Shown here: in pieces, positions 35,501 to 43,170 of the stretch
Position numbering within the stretch: position 1 is the stretch's first letter
Layout of the letters: every line of letters starts with the position of its first letter
Source: Ectothiorhodospiraceae bacterium
GTDB lineage: Bacteria; Pseudomonadota; Gammaproteobacteria; HK1
Reading direction: 5' to 3'
DNA length: 64,000 bases
Assembly (NCBI GenBank): GCA_024234875.1
Contig: JACKNM010000003.1
Span: 124,001-188,000 of the forward strand
Notes under the pieces: generated by a model
Told to the model about the DNA's origin: nothing
Database searches by the model: none
The model's input: the letters and a program-made list of their open reading frames with translations, nothing else
Made by a program: the position numbers and the translations under genes

Positions 35501-37028
35501 GCGGACGCAGATCGGCGAGATCGGTCGACGGATAGACGCCACTCAGCATGTCCAGGGTGGCGGTGAGCGCGTCGTCGGAGAGCGTCCGGTAGGGCGCCGA
35601 GCGCCGGACCAGGGCCGCGACCTCACTGACCTCCCGCGGCCGGTCGCAGACCATCGCCACCACTTGCTGCGCGAGCACGTCGAGCGCGTTGTGCGGCATC
35701 GACAGCGCCTCGATGTCGCCATCGAGCATCCGCCTCGCGATCACCGCGCTCTCCAGCAGATCACCGCGGAACTTGGGGAAGATGCGCCCGAGGCTGCGCT
35801 CGCCGACCGCATGCCCCGACCGACCCACCCGCTGCAAGCCGCGCGCGACCGAGCCGGGGGACTCCACCAGCAGCACCTGATCGACGGCGCCCATGTCGAT
35901 GCCGAGCTCGAGCGAGCTGGTGGCGACGATGGCGCGCAAGGCACCCGCCTTCAGCGCCTCCTCGATCTCGGTCCGTTTCGCGTGCGACACGCTGCCATGG
36001 TGGGCGCGCACCAGATCCTCGCCCGCCAGCTCGTTCAGGCGCTGGGCGAGGCGCTCGGCGAGGCCGCGGCTGTTGACGAACACGATGGTGGAGCGGCGCT
36101 CGAGAATCATCTCGAGCAGGCGTGGGTAGACCGCGGGCCAGATGCCGCGCTCGGGCGGTGGGGTCGCGTCCCGGGCGTGCAGCTCGGCGAGGATCGAGCC
36201 CCCGCGCTCCGGCACTGGTGAGCGCGGGGGAGGGCTCGCGCCCGGCGGCGGCGTCGCCGGCCGCTCCATGTCCGGCACCGGCACGGTCACCAGCAGGTCG
36301 AGCCGTGGACGCTCGGCGCAGTCCACGACCTCGACCGGGCGGTCGCCGCCGAGATACTCCGCGACCGTCGCGGTCGGGCGCACCGTCGCCGAGAGCCCGA
36401 TCCGCTGCGGCTCGGCCGTGCCCTGGACGGCGCGCGTCAGCTCGCAGAGCCGCTCCAGGGAAAGCGCGAGGTGCACGCCGCGCTTGGTCGAGGCGAGCGC
36501 GTGGACCTCGTCGACGATCACCGTGTGGACGGTGGCGAGCGCGGCTCGGGCGCGCGAGCCGAGCATCAGGTACAGCGACTCCGGGGTGGTGACGAGGATC
36601 TCGGTCGGCCGGCGCGCGAAGGCGGCCCGCTCGCGCTGCGGGGTGTCGCCCGTGCGCATGGCCACCGACACCTCCCGCACCGGCGTGCCGACGCGCGCCC
36701 CGGCGTGGGCGATGCCGGCGAGCGGTGCGCGGAGATTGCGCTCGACGTCGTGGACCAGCGCCTTGAGCGGCGAGACGTAGAGGACGCGGACACCGGGCGC
36801 GGTCCGCGCCGGCTCGGCCAGCGTGCGGTCGATCGCCCACAGGAAGGCGGCCAGCGTCTTGCCGCTGCCGGTCGGAGCCACCAGGAGCGCGTGCCGACCG
36901 GACGCGATGACCGGCCAGCCGCAGGCCTGGACGGCGGTCGGGGCGGCGAACGCGTCATCCACCCAGGCGCGGGTGGCGGCGCCGAATCCGGCCAGGGGAT
37001 CGCTCTGGCGGCGCACCGGCCGCCTCAC
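32535..37028 (-). CDS. lhr: Lhr-type superfamily 2 ATP-dependent helicase
   Basis: A very large helicase of 1497 residues. From the chosen GTG start, Walker A APTGSGKT lies at 51-58; DEVHAL and SATVRP are motifs II and III, and RGLQRVGRSGHAVGE is motif VI. The ~600 residues after the helicase core and the C-terminal Lhr extension (winged-helix and WH-like repeats) fit the full-length form, like E. coli Lhr (1538). Lhr unwinds DNA and RNA:DNA in repair. The open frame continues upstream, but that part overlaps the transporter gene, and GTG 37028 gives the N-terminus closest to known Lhr. The start is not certain. Confidence 0.92.
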   Translation of the reverse strand: MRRPVRRQSDPLAGFGAATRAWVDDAFAAPTAVQACGWPVIASGRHALLVAPTGSGKTLAAFLWAIDRTLAEPARTAPGVRVLYVSPLKALVHDVERNLRAPLAGIAHAGARVGTPVREVSVAMRTGDTPQRERAAFARRPTEILVTTPESLYLMLGSRARAALATVHTVIVDEVHALASTKRGVHLALSLERLCELTRAVQGTAEPQRIGLSATVRPTATVAEYLGGDRPVEVVDCAERPRLDLLVTVPVPDMERPATPPPGASPPPRSPVPERGGSILAELHARDATPPPERGIWPAVYPRLLEMILERRSTIVFVNSRGLAERLAQRLNELAGEDLVRAHHGSVSHAKRTEIEEALKAGALRAIVATSSLELGIDMGAVDQVLLVESPGSVARGLQRVGRSGHAVGERSLGRIFPKFRGDLLESAVIARRMLDGDIEALSMPHNALDVLAQQVVAMVCDRPREVSEVAALVRRSAPYRTLSDDALTATLDMLSGVYPSTDLADLRPRLTWDRTTDRLQARRGTELVARTNAGTIPDRGHYAVVLGADGPRVGELDEEMVFETRLGDCFALGASTWRVEAIERDRVVVSPAPGEPGRLPFWRGDGPGRPVELGRAIGALTRRIGAMDEAGAAEWLVADTPLDAFAARNLAAYVHDQKRHTGHLPTDRAVTVERFRDELGDWRVCILSPFGARVHAPWAMALERLLGTRAGYEVQLMYTDDGIVLRLADVEELPPLDALLPDPDEVEELVTEQLGDTALFAGLFRENAVRALLMPRRRPGERNPLWAQRQKARHLLASARRHASFPVVVETYRQALGDVLDVPALVALLRAARSREIDVHEVETPSASPFARSLVFAYVAAYIYEQDSPIAERRAQALTLDRGLLAELLGQAELRELLDGDVVVEVEAELTGTAPERRAEDADALHDLLRRVGDLRADECVQRAAGDAAAWLQTLADARRAVEVRVGGERRWVAAQDAGLYRDALGVVPPGGLPDGFLAPVPDAFAALVRRYARSHGPFTSAELAARYRLQPSQVTPVLSALEASGALTRGELRPGGSTPEWCDVAILRRIKRRTVARLRNAAAPVEASVLGTFLPEWHAVDAPTRGSAGAHLEAALARLEGLPLPWSALAGEILPRRAAEASHDALDLLAASGRVVWLGCGALGTSDGRIAVYRREHVALLAPPPAPWEPPSAVHVAILDHLARRGASFLFELEDAAARALPGLERAEFERCLWDLVWAGRITNDTFAPLRGLGRAARRRSGRYAAGIAGGRWSSVDDLLGRSSASETERAHARARMLLERYAVVSREAALAEELPGGWSALQPVLAAMDDAGQVRRGYWVAGLSGAQYAQPGTIDRMRGHRGDDDRGDAPSLLVLTAIDPANPWGSLLPWPETTQADSRPRRVAGAWVALVDGTPLLWLGAGGRQLVTFRESDERRVALVPAALRALVAARRRRGRSAVVIERIDGEPADASALTASLLAAGWVRDYRGLGLAS

Positions 37029-37162
37029 CGCCAGGCCGCGCGCCGGCGTCGTGGATTCACGCCGGAGCGCGCCGATCGCGCTTTCGATGCCTGAGACGCC
37101 AATGCAGCAGATCCTGGGACGGGGCAGGCCATTGTAGGTACCGACCGCCGCCCACCGCGGGC

Positions 37163-38011
37163 TCAGCCGACTCGCGACAGGACCACGATGGCGGTGGCGG
37201 CCAGCCCCATCGCCAGTAGCTTGCGGGGGGTGAGGCGCTCCATGCCGGTCGCGCGTGCCAGCAGCAACGCGACCACGAAGCCGAGATTGGTGATGGGGAT
37301 GACCACGCTCGCCTCGCCGTGGGCGAGCGCGAGCACGAGCAGGGTGACGATGGTGAACACCACGACCCCGGAGGCGGCCGCGTAGGCGAGCGTCACCGGC
37401 GCGAGCCGTGGTCGTCGCTCTCGCGTCAGCGCGTAGCCGAGACCTCCCACCGTCCAGCACAGGGCCGCCACCAGCATCATCTGGTTCGCGTCGGCCCCGG
37501 CCAGAAGCCCCATCTTCGTGGCCACGCCGTATCCGGCGCGCAGGGCCGATGCCGCGATGGCGACCCCGATGTAGGTCCGCAGTAGCCGCCGCCGTTCCGA
37601 TGCCCCGCCCGGCTGGTGCAGACAGAGCACCGCCGCCACCGCCAGCGCGATGCCGCCGAGCTTCAGCCCACCGAGCGGCTCGTCGAGCAGCAGCGCGGAG
37701 AGGACCACCACGCCGACGCTGTTCAGTCGGTAGATGGTCGAGCCGAGGCTCGCGTCGAGATGGGTCATGCTCTCGATGAGCATCAGGTTGGACGCGGTGA
37801 CCAGCACTCCGGCGGCGATGCCGAACAGCAGCGTCGCCTGATCGGGCATCGCCAGCCCCCCGGTCACGGTCTGCAGTCCGGCCCATACGACGCCCATTCC
37901 CGCCAGGTAGAGCCCGCGCGAGCGGGCCTTGCGCGCGTATCGCTTGAACAGGATGTCGATGAGGCCGGTGAACGCCAGGCAGGACAGGGCATAGGTCAGG
38001 GCGAGGGACAT
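37163..38011 (-). CDS. EamA/DMT family transporter
   Basis: A 282-residue membrane protein with about ten helices. MLIESMTHLDASLGSTIYRLNSVGVV and ALAHGEASVVIPITNLGFVVALLLA are the two repeat-half motifs of the DMT superfamily, and LDEPLGGLKLGGIALAVAAV is the typical loop-helix region. Likely a metabolite exporter of unknown substrate. It is transcribed away from ilvGM and 134 bases upstream of lhr on the same strand. The divergent ilv leader raises, without proving, a link to branched-chain amino acids. Confidence 0.83.
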   Translation of the reverse strand: MSLALTYALSCLAFTGLIDILFKRYARKARSRGLYLAGMGVVWAGLQTVTGGLAMPDQATLLFGIAAGVLVTASNLMLIESMTHLDASLGSTIYRLNSVGVVVLSALLLDEPLGGLKLGGIALAVAAVLCLHQPGGASERRRLLRTYIGVAIAASALRAGYGVATKMGLLAGADANQMMLVAALCWTVGGLGYALTRERRPRLAPVTLAYAAASGVVVFTIVTLLVLALAHGEASVVIPITNLGFVVALLLARATGMERLTPRKLLAMGLAATAIVVLSRVG

Positions 38012-38090
38012 GCGGTGGCGGCCTCGGCGTCGAATCCTGGAGTCTCCACCATTACCCGCGGTGGGATCGACTCCGGCGCGATCGTGCCGC

Positions 38091-38120
38091 TTGACAGTGC
38101 CGCCGTCGGCTGGCTACGTT
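38091..38120 (+). promoter_or_regulatory. ilvGM promoter
   Basis: A perfect -35 TTGACA at 38091-38096 is followed by an 18-base spacer and TACGTT at 38115-38120, a weak -10. Transcription would begin at about 38127-38128, at the A of the leader peptide's ATG. Confidence 0.6.
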
Positions 38121-38127
38121 ACCGCCC

Positions 38128-38196
38128 ATGTTCGCGCCCGTCCTCGCCCTCGTACTTCTCGTATCCAGTCCAACGAGGGTGGCGGGATCTCCATGA
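38128..38196 (+). CDS. ilvGM leader peptide (Val/Leu attenuator peptide)
   Basis: A 22-codon frame ATG...TGA encodes MFAPVLALVLLVSSPTRVAG plus two residues. Four Val and four Leu occur, seven of them within residues 5-12, and GTA CTT CTC GTA codons form a cluster at 38152-38163. Such a cluster is the classic control element for attenuation by charged valyl- and leucyl-tRNA. No isoleucine codons are present, unlike E. coli ilvL. There is no ribosome site in front of it. With the predicted transcription start at its ATG, it may be translated leaderless. Confidence 0.78.
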   Translation: MFAPVLALVLLVSSPTRVAGSP

Positions 38197-38213
38197 CCTG
38201 AGCGAACGAGAAG
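38155..38213 (+). promoter_or_regulatory. Attenuator segment 1:2 pairing
   Basis: CTTCTCGT at 38155-38162, within the Val/Leu control codons, is an exact complement of ACGAGAAG at 38206-38213. When the ribosome moves freely, this pair could form and leave the terminator intact. A stalled ribosome on the control codons would cover it. I could not identify a convincing antiterminator partner for the second segment. Confidence 0.55.
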
Positions 38214-38224
38214 AACTCGAACAG

Positions 38225-38263
38225 CGAAGGCCCGCTACCCGAAAGGGAGCGGGCCTTCGGCGT
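38225..38263 (+). terminator. Attenuator terminator hairpin before ilvG
   Basis: A 15-base-pair stem runs from 38225 to 38259, with one bulged A at 38237, and closes on the tetraloop GAAA (a GNRA loop). It is followed by GCGTTT, a short T-run. It sits 29 bases after the leader stop and 77 before ilvG, as an attenuator should. Confidence 0.72.
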
Positions 38264-38335
38264 TTATGGGCCCCGAGAATGCCGAGGCCGCGGCGTCCGA
38301 GCCCGGCCCGACGAGAGTGACGAGAGGTGCAGACG

Positions 38336-40015
38336 ATGAACCAGACCGGGGCGGGCGCGCTCGTGCGAGGGCTCCTGGCGCAGGGGACCGAGGTGCTGTT
38401 CGGCTACCCCGGTGGGGCGATCATGCCGGTGTACGACGCGCTCTACGACGTGCGTGGTCGACTGCGCCACGTCCTGGTTCGGCACGAGCAAGGCGCTGCC
38501 CACGCCGCGCAGGGCTACGCGCGGGCCACCGGCCGGGTCGGGGTGTGCATCGCGACGTCGGGTCCGGGGGCGACGAATTTCATCACCGGTCTCGCCGACG
38601 CGCTGATGGACTCGACGCCGCTGCTCTGCATCACCGGCCAGGTGCGCAGCGACCTGCTGGGGCGTGACGCGTTCCAGGAGGCGGATGTCGTGGGAATGAG
38701 CCTCGCGGCAACCAAGTGGAGCCGCCAGGTCACGAGCGCGGACGAGGTCGCCGACGCGGTGGCGGAGGCTTTCGAGGTCGCGCGGACCGGTCGGCCGGGG
38801 CCCGTCCTGTTGGAGCTCACCCGCGACGCGCAGGCCGGCTCGGTGCAGGCGCCGCGAGCGAGAGGCGGTCGGCCCGCGGGCTGCGCGCCGCGCGAGGATC
38901 TGTCCGGGCTCGCCGCCGCCGCGGCGCTCATCGACCGCGCCGAGCGCCCGCTGCTGGTGCTCGGGCACGGGGTCCTCATCTCCGGCGCGGTCGACGAGGT
39001 GCGCGCCCTCGCCGAGCGCACCGGAATGCCGGTCGCCTGCACCCTGCTCGGGCTCTCTGCCTTCCCGACCGACCATCCGCAGTACGTGGGCATGGTCGGG
39101 ATGCACGGCAACTACGCACCGAACAAGCTCACCAACGCGGCCGACGTGATCGTCGCCATCGGCATGCGATTCGACGACCGGGTCACCGGCCGCTTGGAGG
39201 ACTACGCCCGCGGCGCGAAGGTGATCCACGTCGAGATCGACCCGGCGGAGGTCAATCGACACGTCCCGGCGGAGGTCGCCCTGGTCGGCGATGCGCGTCG
39301 GGTGGTGGCGGAGCTGCTGCCGCGGCTGGCTCCCGCCGAGCACCCGGCCTGGCTCGGGCGCTTCCGCGCGCTCGAGCGTGCCGAGCGGGCGCAGGTGATC
39401 GACGACGAGACGCGACCCGTCGGCGGTCCGCTGCGAATGGGCCAGGTGGTCGACCGGCTGTCGGCGCTGACCGACGGGCGCGCGATCGTGGTGAGCGACG
39501 TCGGGCAGCACCAGATGGCTGCCGCGCGCTACTACCGCTTCCGAGAGGCGGACAGCCACATCACCTCCGGTGGTCTCGGCACCATGGGCTTCGCGCTGCC
39601 GGCCGCGGTCGGGGCGAAGCTCGGCCGTGCCGGGCGCGAGGTGGTCGCAGTGATCGGCGACGGCGGCTTCCAGATGAGCGTGCAGGAGCTGGCGACGGTC
39701 GCCCAGGAAGGCCTGGCGGTGAAGATCGTGGTGCTCAACAACGAGCACCTCGGAATGGTCCGTCAATGGCAGGAGCTGTTCTTCGACGGCCGCCTGAGCG
39801 AGGTCACGATGCGCAACCCGGACTTCGTCGCGCTGGCCGCCGCCTACGGCATCCCGGGCGAGCGGGTCGACGACCCGTGCGAACTCGACGACGCGCTCCG
39901 TCGTCTGCTCGCGAGTCCCGGACCGATGTTGCTCGAGGTCCGCGTCGGGCGCACCGACAACGTCTTCCCGATGATCCCGGCGGGCGCGTCGGTCGACGAG
40001 ATCCGCCTGTCGTGA
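38336..40015 (+). CDS. ilvG: Acetolactate synthase large (catalytic) subunit
   Basis: A 559-residue ThDP enzyme for the first committed step to valine and leucine (and the isoleucine branch). FGYPGGAIMPVYDAL, the catalytic Glu at about residue 51 (VRHEQGAAHAAQGYA), GPGATNFITGLADA, and VIGDGGFQMSVQELATV with LNNEHLGMV (ThDP/Mg motif) are all present. The ATG at 38336 follows GAGAGG and is preferred over an in-frame GTG at 38327. It forms an operon with ilvM, 62 bases away. Read-through of the attenuator would raise its expression when Val or Leu tRNAs are uncharged. Confidence 0.95.
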   Translation: MNQTGAGALVRGLLAQGTEVLFGYPGGAIMPVYDALYDVRGRLRHVLVRHEQGAAHAAQGYARATGRVGVCIATSGPGATNFITGLADALMDSTPLLCITGQVRSDLLGRDAFQEADVVGMSLAATKWSRQVTSADEVADAVAEAFEVARTGRPGPVLLELTRDAQAGSVQAPRARGGRPAGCAPREDLSGLAAAAALIDRAERPLLVLGHGVLISGAVDEVRALAERTGMPVACTLLGLSAFPTDHPQYVGMVGMHGNYAPNKLTNAADVIVAIGMRFDDRVTGRLEDYARGAKVIHVEIDPAEVNRHVPAEVALVGDARRVVAELLPRLAPAEHPAWLGRFRALERAERAQVIDDETRPVGGPLRMGQVVDRLSALTDGRAIVVSDVGQHQMAAARYYRFREADSHITSGGLGTMGFALPAAVGAKLGRAGREVVAVIGDGGFQMSVQELATVAQEGLAVKIVVLNNEHLGMVRQWQELFFDGRLSEVTMRNPDFVALAAAYGIPGERVDDPCELDDALRRLLASPGPMLLEVRVGRTDNVFPMIPAGASVDEIRLS

Positions 40016-40077
40016 GCGCCGCGCCGTCCGCCGCTCACCGCTCCACGAACGAGAATCCCGCAACCAGGAGTGCGTCC

Positions 40078-40350
40078 ATGCAGCCCCAGACCACGACCAT
40101 CCATCTCAGCCTGTGGAACGAGCACACGGCGCTGCAGCGCGTGCTGCTGGCGTTCTCGCGCCGCCGCATGCGCGTGCGCTCGATGCAGTTCGTCGAGCTC
40201 GACGCGGATCGACCATCGGAGCTCCAGATCGACTGCGAGGGCTGCCCGCGCCTCGCGCGCGACCTGGTGCGGCAGCTCGAGCGGATGGTCGAGGTCCAGG
40301 GCGCATGGCTCGAGCCAGCGCCGCAGGAGGTGGCGCGGGCCGTGGCCTGA
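40078..40350 (+). CDS. ilvM: Acetolactate synthase small (regulatory) subunit IlvM-type
   Basis: A 90-residue ACT-domain protein, close in length to E. coli IlvM (87) and far shorter than IlvN/IlvH-type long forms. RVLLAFSRRRMRVRSMQFVELD fits an ACT helix-strand pattern. It stabilises and regulates the catalytic subunit. CAGGAG stands seven bases before the ATG. A pairing of ilvG with a short ilvM is mostly found in Gammaproteobacteria. Confidence 0.88.
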   Translation: MQPQTTTIHLSLWNEHTALQRVLLAFSRRRMRVRSMQFVELDADRPSELQIDCEGCPRLARDLVRQLERMVEVQGAWLEPAPQEVARAVA

Positions 40351-40386
40351 GGGGGCAGGCTCGGAGAGTGCGGTTCCCCGGAGCAC

Positions 40387-40408
40387 GTGGCCCGGCGCGC
40401 CGGGCTAC
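40387..40408. terminator. Hairpin between ilvM and the STN-like gene
   Basis: GTGGCCCGG (40387-40395) pairs with CCGGGCTAC (40400-40408) around CGCG, with one G-T wobble. The right arm includes the TAG stop of the convergent gene at 40405. No T-tract follows. It probably ends both messages. Confidence 0.5.
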
Positions 40409-41010
40409 CGAGTCGAGGTCGCGTCCGTAGGGCCCGAGACTCGCACCAGCTCCACGCTGCCGTCGGCCTCGACACCGTACTCCCACACCGATCCGTCATC
40501 GGCCACGATCTTCGGACCGTAGACCTCGACCACCCCATCGTCACGGGTGACCACCGAGTGCGGGCCCGGGCCGGGCACGCCCTCGAGCCCCGAGCCCGTG
40601 ATCTCGACTTTCTGCTGGCTGGGCCTCGGGCTCGCGGTGGGCCGGATGGGAGACGAGCTCGTCCCGCCCGGCGCGGCGGCATGGGTGGCCGGGCGCCCGA
40701 CGAGGTGGATGCGCTCCGTGGACGCGTTCACGACCACGTAGTAGTCGAAACCTCGGAGGATGCTCGCGAGTGCGATGTCGGGATCGGAGCGGGAGATCGT
40801 CGCCGACACCTCCACATCGCGCATCTCGGGCGTGGCGACGAGCTCCCAGGGGACGTCGAGCCACCGAGCCGCGGCGGCGACCGCCCGGTCGAGTGGCTCG
40901 CCCTGGAACCGAAGCTGCTCGGCCGCATGCGTCGCCGGCCCGAGGAGGATCAGCGACACCCCCAGCGCAATCCCGCGCTTGCGCCGAGTCGGGATTCGAC
41001 GGGCGCTCAT
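40405..41010 (-). CDS. Exported protein with STN-like domain
   Basis: A 201-residue protein with a signal peptide ending near residue 29 (ATHAAE). Residues 30-105 have the pattern LRFQGEPLDRAVAAAARWL then ATISRSDPDIALASILRGFDYYVV, a secretin/TonB short N-terminal (STN) fold. The rest is Pro/Ser/Thr-rich and then strand-rich. No secretin or TonB-receptor barrel follows, so this is a free-standing STN-like protein. It shares an operon with the small secreted protein upstream, 14 bases away. Role unknown; a periplasmic binding or assembly protein is likely. Confidence 0.7.
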   Translation of the reverse strand: MSARRIPTRRKRGIALGVSLILLGPATHAAEQLRFQGEPLDRAVAAAARWLDVPWELVATPEMRDVEVSATISRSDPDIALASILRGFDYYVVVNASTERIHLVGRPATHAAAPGGTSSSPIRPTASPRPSQQKVEITGSGLEGVPGPGPHSVVTRDDGVVEVYGPKIVADDGSVWEYGVEADGSVELVRVSGPTDATSTR

Positions 41011-41024
41011 GGCGGAAGAACGTC

Positions 41025-41381
41025 TTACTGTGCGGCGTCCACGTCCACGCGGCGCACGGACGGATACCCCGCCTTGCAGCCCGACACCGAGAAGTTGACG
41101 TTGCTGCCGGTCGCGAAGGCCAACATCGCGGTGGCGAGCATGGTCTTGCGGTTGGCGAAGCTCTCCCAGTCGATGGTGACCTTCTTCTCCGGGTTCAGCG
41201 TACCGGTGCAGCCCTCCACCGGTGCCGCCAGCCCTGGCGTGTACTCGATGACGGCCCAGTTGTCGGACACCGCTATTCGGGTGATTGTGCGGGTGTTGAT
41301 GCTCGTGGCCGCGGAAGCGCTCAGCGACGCAACCCCCAGGACAGCAGCCGCGGTGAAGGCGGCGATACGATTCAGGTTCAT
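41025..41381 (-). CDS. Small exported two-cysteine protein, unknown
   Basis: A 118-residue protein with a signal peptide ending near residue 24 (LSASAA). The mature part has VSDNWAVIEYTPG, two cysteines (GCTGTLNPE and SGCKAGYP) that could pair, and a helix FANRKTMLATAMLAFATG. I do not recognise a family with confidence. GGAGGATCG precedes the ATG at 41381. It heads an operon with the STN-like gene. The upstream 293 bases, shared with the sigma-54 activator gene, contain an AT-rich patch TAACTTTATT that could be its -10 region. Confidence 0.7.
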   Translation of the reverse strand: MNLNRIAAFTAAAVLGVASLSASAATSINTRTITRIAVSDNWAVIEYTPGLAAPVEGCTGTLNPEKKVTIDWESFANRKTMLATAMLAFATGSNVNFSVSGCKAGYPSVRRVDVDAAQ

Positions 41382-41674
41382 GGCGATCCTCCGGCCATTT
41401 CCAATAAAGTTACGTGGCTGCACGTTCCATGCCCTTTCCGACTCCAGACTCCGCTGGTCGAGGGTGATTTCGATGGTGGCACAGCCCAGTCGCGATTGTC
41501 ACTGGAATCTGTCCCCGATAGTTGCTCCACGGTCCAGCATGTGAAGACCGTACCAGTATCCACGCCGTCGGCTGCGCGGCGAATGGCCGGAGCGTCGCTG
41601 GCCGCCGACCATGCCCGGCGTCTCCCAGACCGATGGTTGCCAGGCCACGCTGCCCTCGTCGAGGAGCTGCGCCC

Positions 41675-43156
41675 GTGACCGCCCAAGCGTATCGGCTCGA
41701 CCTCAGCCGGCGCCAGAGCCTTTCGCTGATCTCCGACATCATCTTTGCCAACCCGTTCACAGAGCGAGGGGCGATCGACGTCGCGCTGCCGGGAATGACC
41801 CCCGCTGGCCCGGACGAGCACGCCCTCGCGACCCTGGCCGGACCGCTCGGAACGATTCTCGACGAGCTCCGGCGCGAGGGGGTGTCCCGGGTCGACCAGC
41901 TCACCGGCGAGGACCGTCGCCTGTTCGAGCACGCGGTGTTGTTCCTGGTCTACGACCGCCATGTCGCCGACCTCGATGCCCACATCCGCGAGCAGATCGT
42001 GCATGGTGACGAGCCGATCCCCGTGCCGTTCGCGCGAGACGTGCTGTCCGCGCTGGTCGCGCACGGCTTCGACACGGCGCGGGCGCACGACCTGCTCGCG
42101 TTGTTCTTCCAGCTCCGCCGCGCCTACCACTTCATCGCCGATGCGCTGGTCGGCGACAGCCCGAGCATGCACGCGCTGCGCCACGCGCTGTGGAACAACG
42201 TGCTCACCCGCGACATTCGGCTCTACGCCGAGCACCTGCGCGACCGCATGGAGGACTTCTCCACGCTACTGCTCGGCGAGACCGGAACCGGCAAGGGAAC
42301 GGCAGCGGCGGCGATCGGACGTTCCGGCCACATCCCGTACGACCCTCGGCGTGGCCGCTTCCGGGTCAGCTTCACCGCTACATTCACCGCCAGCAATCTC
42401 TCGCAGTTCCCGGAGTCGCTCATCGAGTCGGAGCTGTTCGGTCACCGCAAGGGCGCGTTCACGGGGGCCATCGACGAGCACCGTGGGTTGCTCGAGCGAT
42501 GCACGTCACATGGAACGCTGTTCCTCGACGAGATCGGGGAGGTCTCGGTACCCGTTCAGATCAAGCTGCTCGGCGTGCTCCAGGAACGCGAGTTCTCACC
42601 CGTGGGCGACCACCGGCGGCTTCGATTCGCCGGTCGCGTCGTCGCCGCCACCAATCGCGCCCTCGGTGGCCCGGGCGCGCGCGCCGGCTTGCGCGAGGAC
42701 TTCTACTATCGCCTGTGCTCCGATGTCATCGAGGTGCCCCCGCTGCGCCGGCGCATCGCCGAGTCACCGGGAGAGCTCGACCGTCTGGTGACGCTGTTGG
42801 TCGAGCGCGCCATCGGCCGCGCCGACGAGGCGCTCGCAGCCGACGTCGCTGCCAGCATCCGCGACGGGGTGCCGCCGGACTACCCCTGGCCGGGTAACGT
42901 GCGCGAGCTCGAGCAGGCCGTGCGGCGGGTGCTGCTGAGCGGTCGCTACCACGCGGCGGCGCCGGTGTCCGAGGACGTCTTCCTCGACGCGGTGGCAGCC
43001 GGGCGACTCGACCTGGCCGAGCTCCTCGCAGGCTACTGCTCGCGGCTGCACCGTGCGCTCGGGTCGTACGACGCGGTCGCGCGCCACCTCGGCGTCGATC
43101 GACGGACCGTGCGCCGCCACGTGCGGGCGGCCTCCGCGGCTGACGCCGAGGTGTGA
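41675..43156 (+). CDS. Sigma-54-dependent transcriptional activator with uncharacterised N-terminal domain
   Basis: A 493-residue activator. Residues 1-200 form a helical domain unlike receiver, PAS or GAF domains I can recognise. The AAA+ core has Walker A GETGTGKG, an intact sigma-54 contact loop GAFTGA, Walker B LFLDEIGEV and EDFYYRL, with an extra GRSGHIPYDPRRGRF segment after Walker A. The C-terminus YDAVARHLGVDRRTVRRH is a helix-turn-helix. The GTG start follows GAGGAG. It is orphan: no kinase is adjacent. The two secreted-protein genes diverge from it, so they may be its targets. Confidence 0.85.
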   Translation: MTAQAYRLDLSRRQSLSLISDIIFANPFTERGAIDVALPGMTPAGPDEHALATLAGPLGTILDELRREGVSRVDQLTGEDRRLFEHAVLFLVYDRHVADLDAHIREQIVHGDEPIPVPFARDVLSALVAHGFDTARAHDLLALFFQLRRAYHFIADALVGDSPSMHALRHALWNNVLTRDIRLYAEHLRDRMEDFSTLLLGETGTGKGTAAAAIGRSGHIPYDPRRGRFRVSFTATFTASNLSQFPESLIESELFGHRKGAFTGAIDEHRGLLERCTSHGTLFLDEIGEVSVPVQIKLLGVLQEREFSPVGDHRRLRFAGRVVAATNRALGGPGARAGLREDFYYRLCSDVIEVPPLRRRIAESPGELDRLVTLLVERAIGRADEALAADVAASIRDGVPPDYPWPGNVRELEQAVRRVLLSGRYHAAAPVSEDVFLDAVAAGRLDLAELLAGYCSRLHRALGSYDAVARHLGVDRRTVRRHVRAASAADAEV

Positions 43157-43170
43157 CCGTCCGCGCCCGG

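Noticed and set aside
37029..37886. Upstream extension of the Lhr frame to 37886
   Set aside because: It overlaps the EamA transporter gene in another frame and its translation is Arg/Gly-rich without domains. A GTG at 37028 gives the expected Lhr N-terminus.
41474..41500. TGGCAC as a sigma-54 -24 element near the activator gene
   Set aside because: The required GC at -12 spacing is absent in both orientations.
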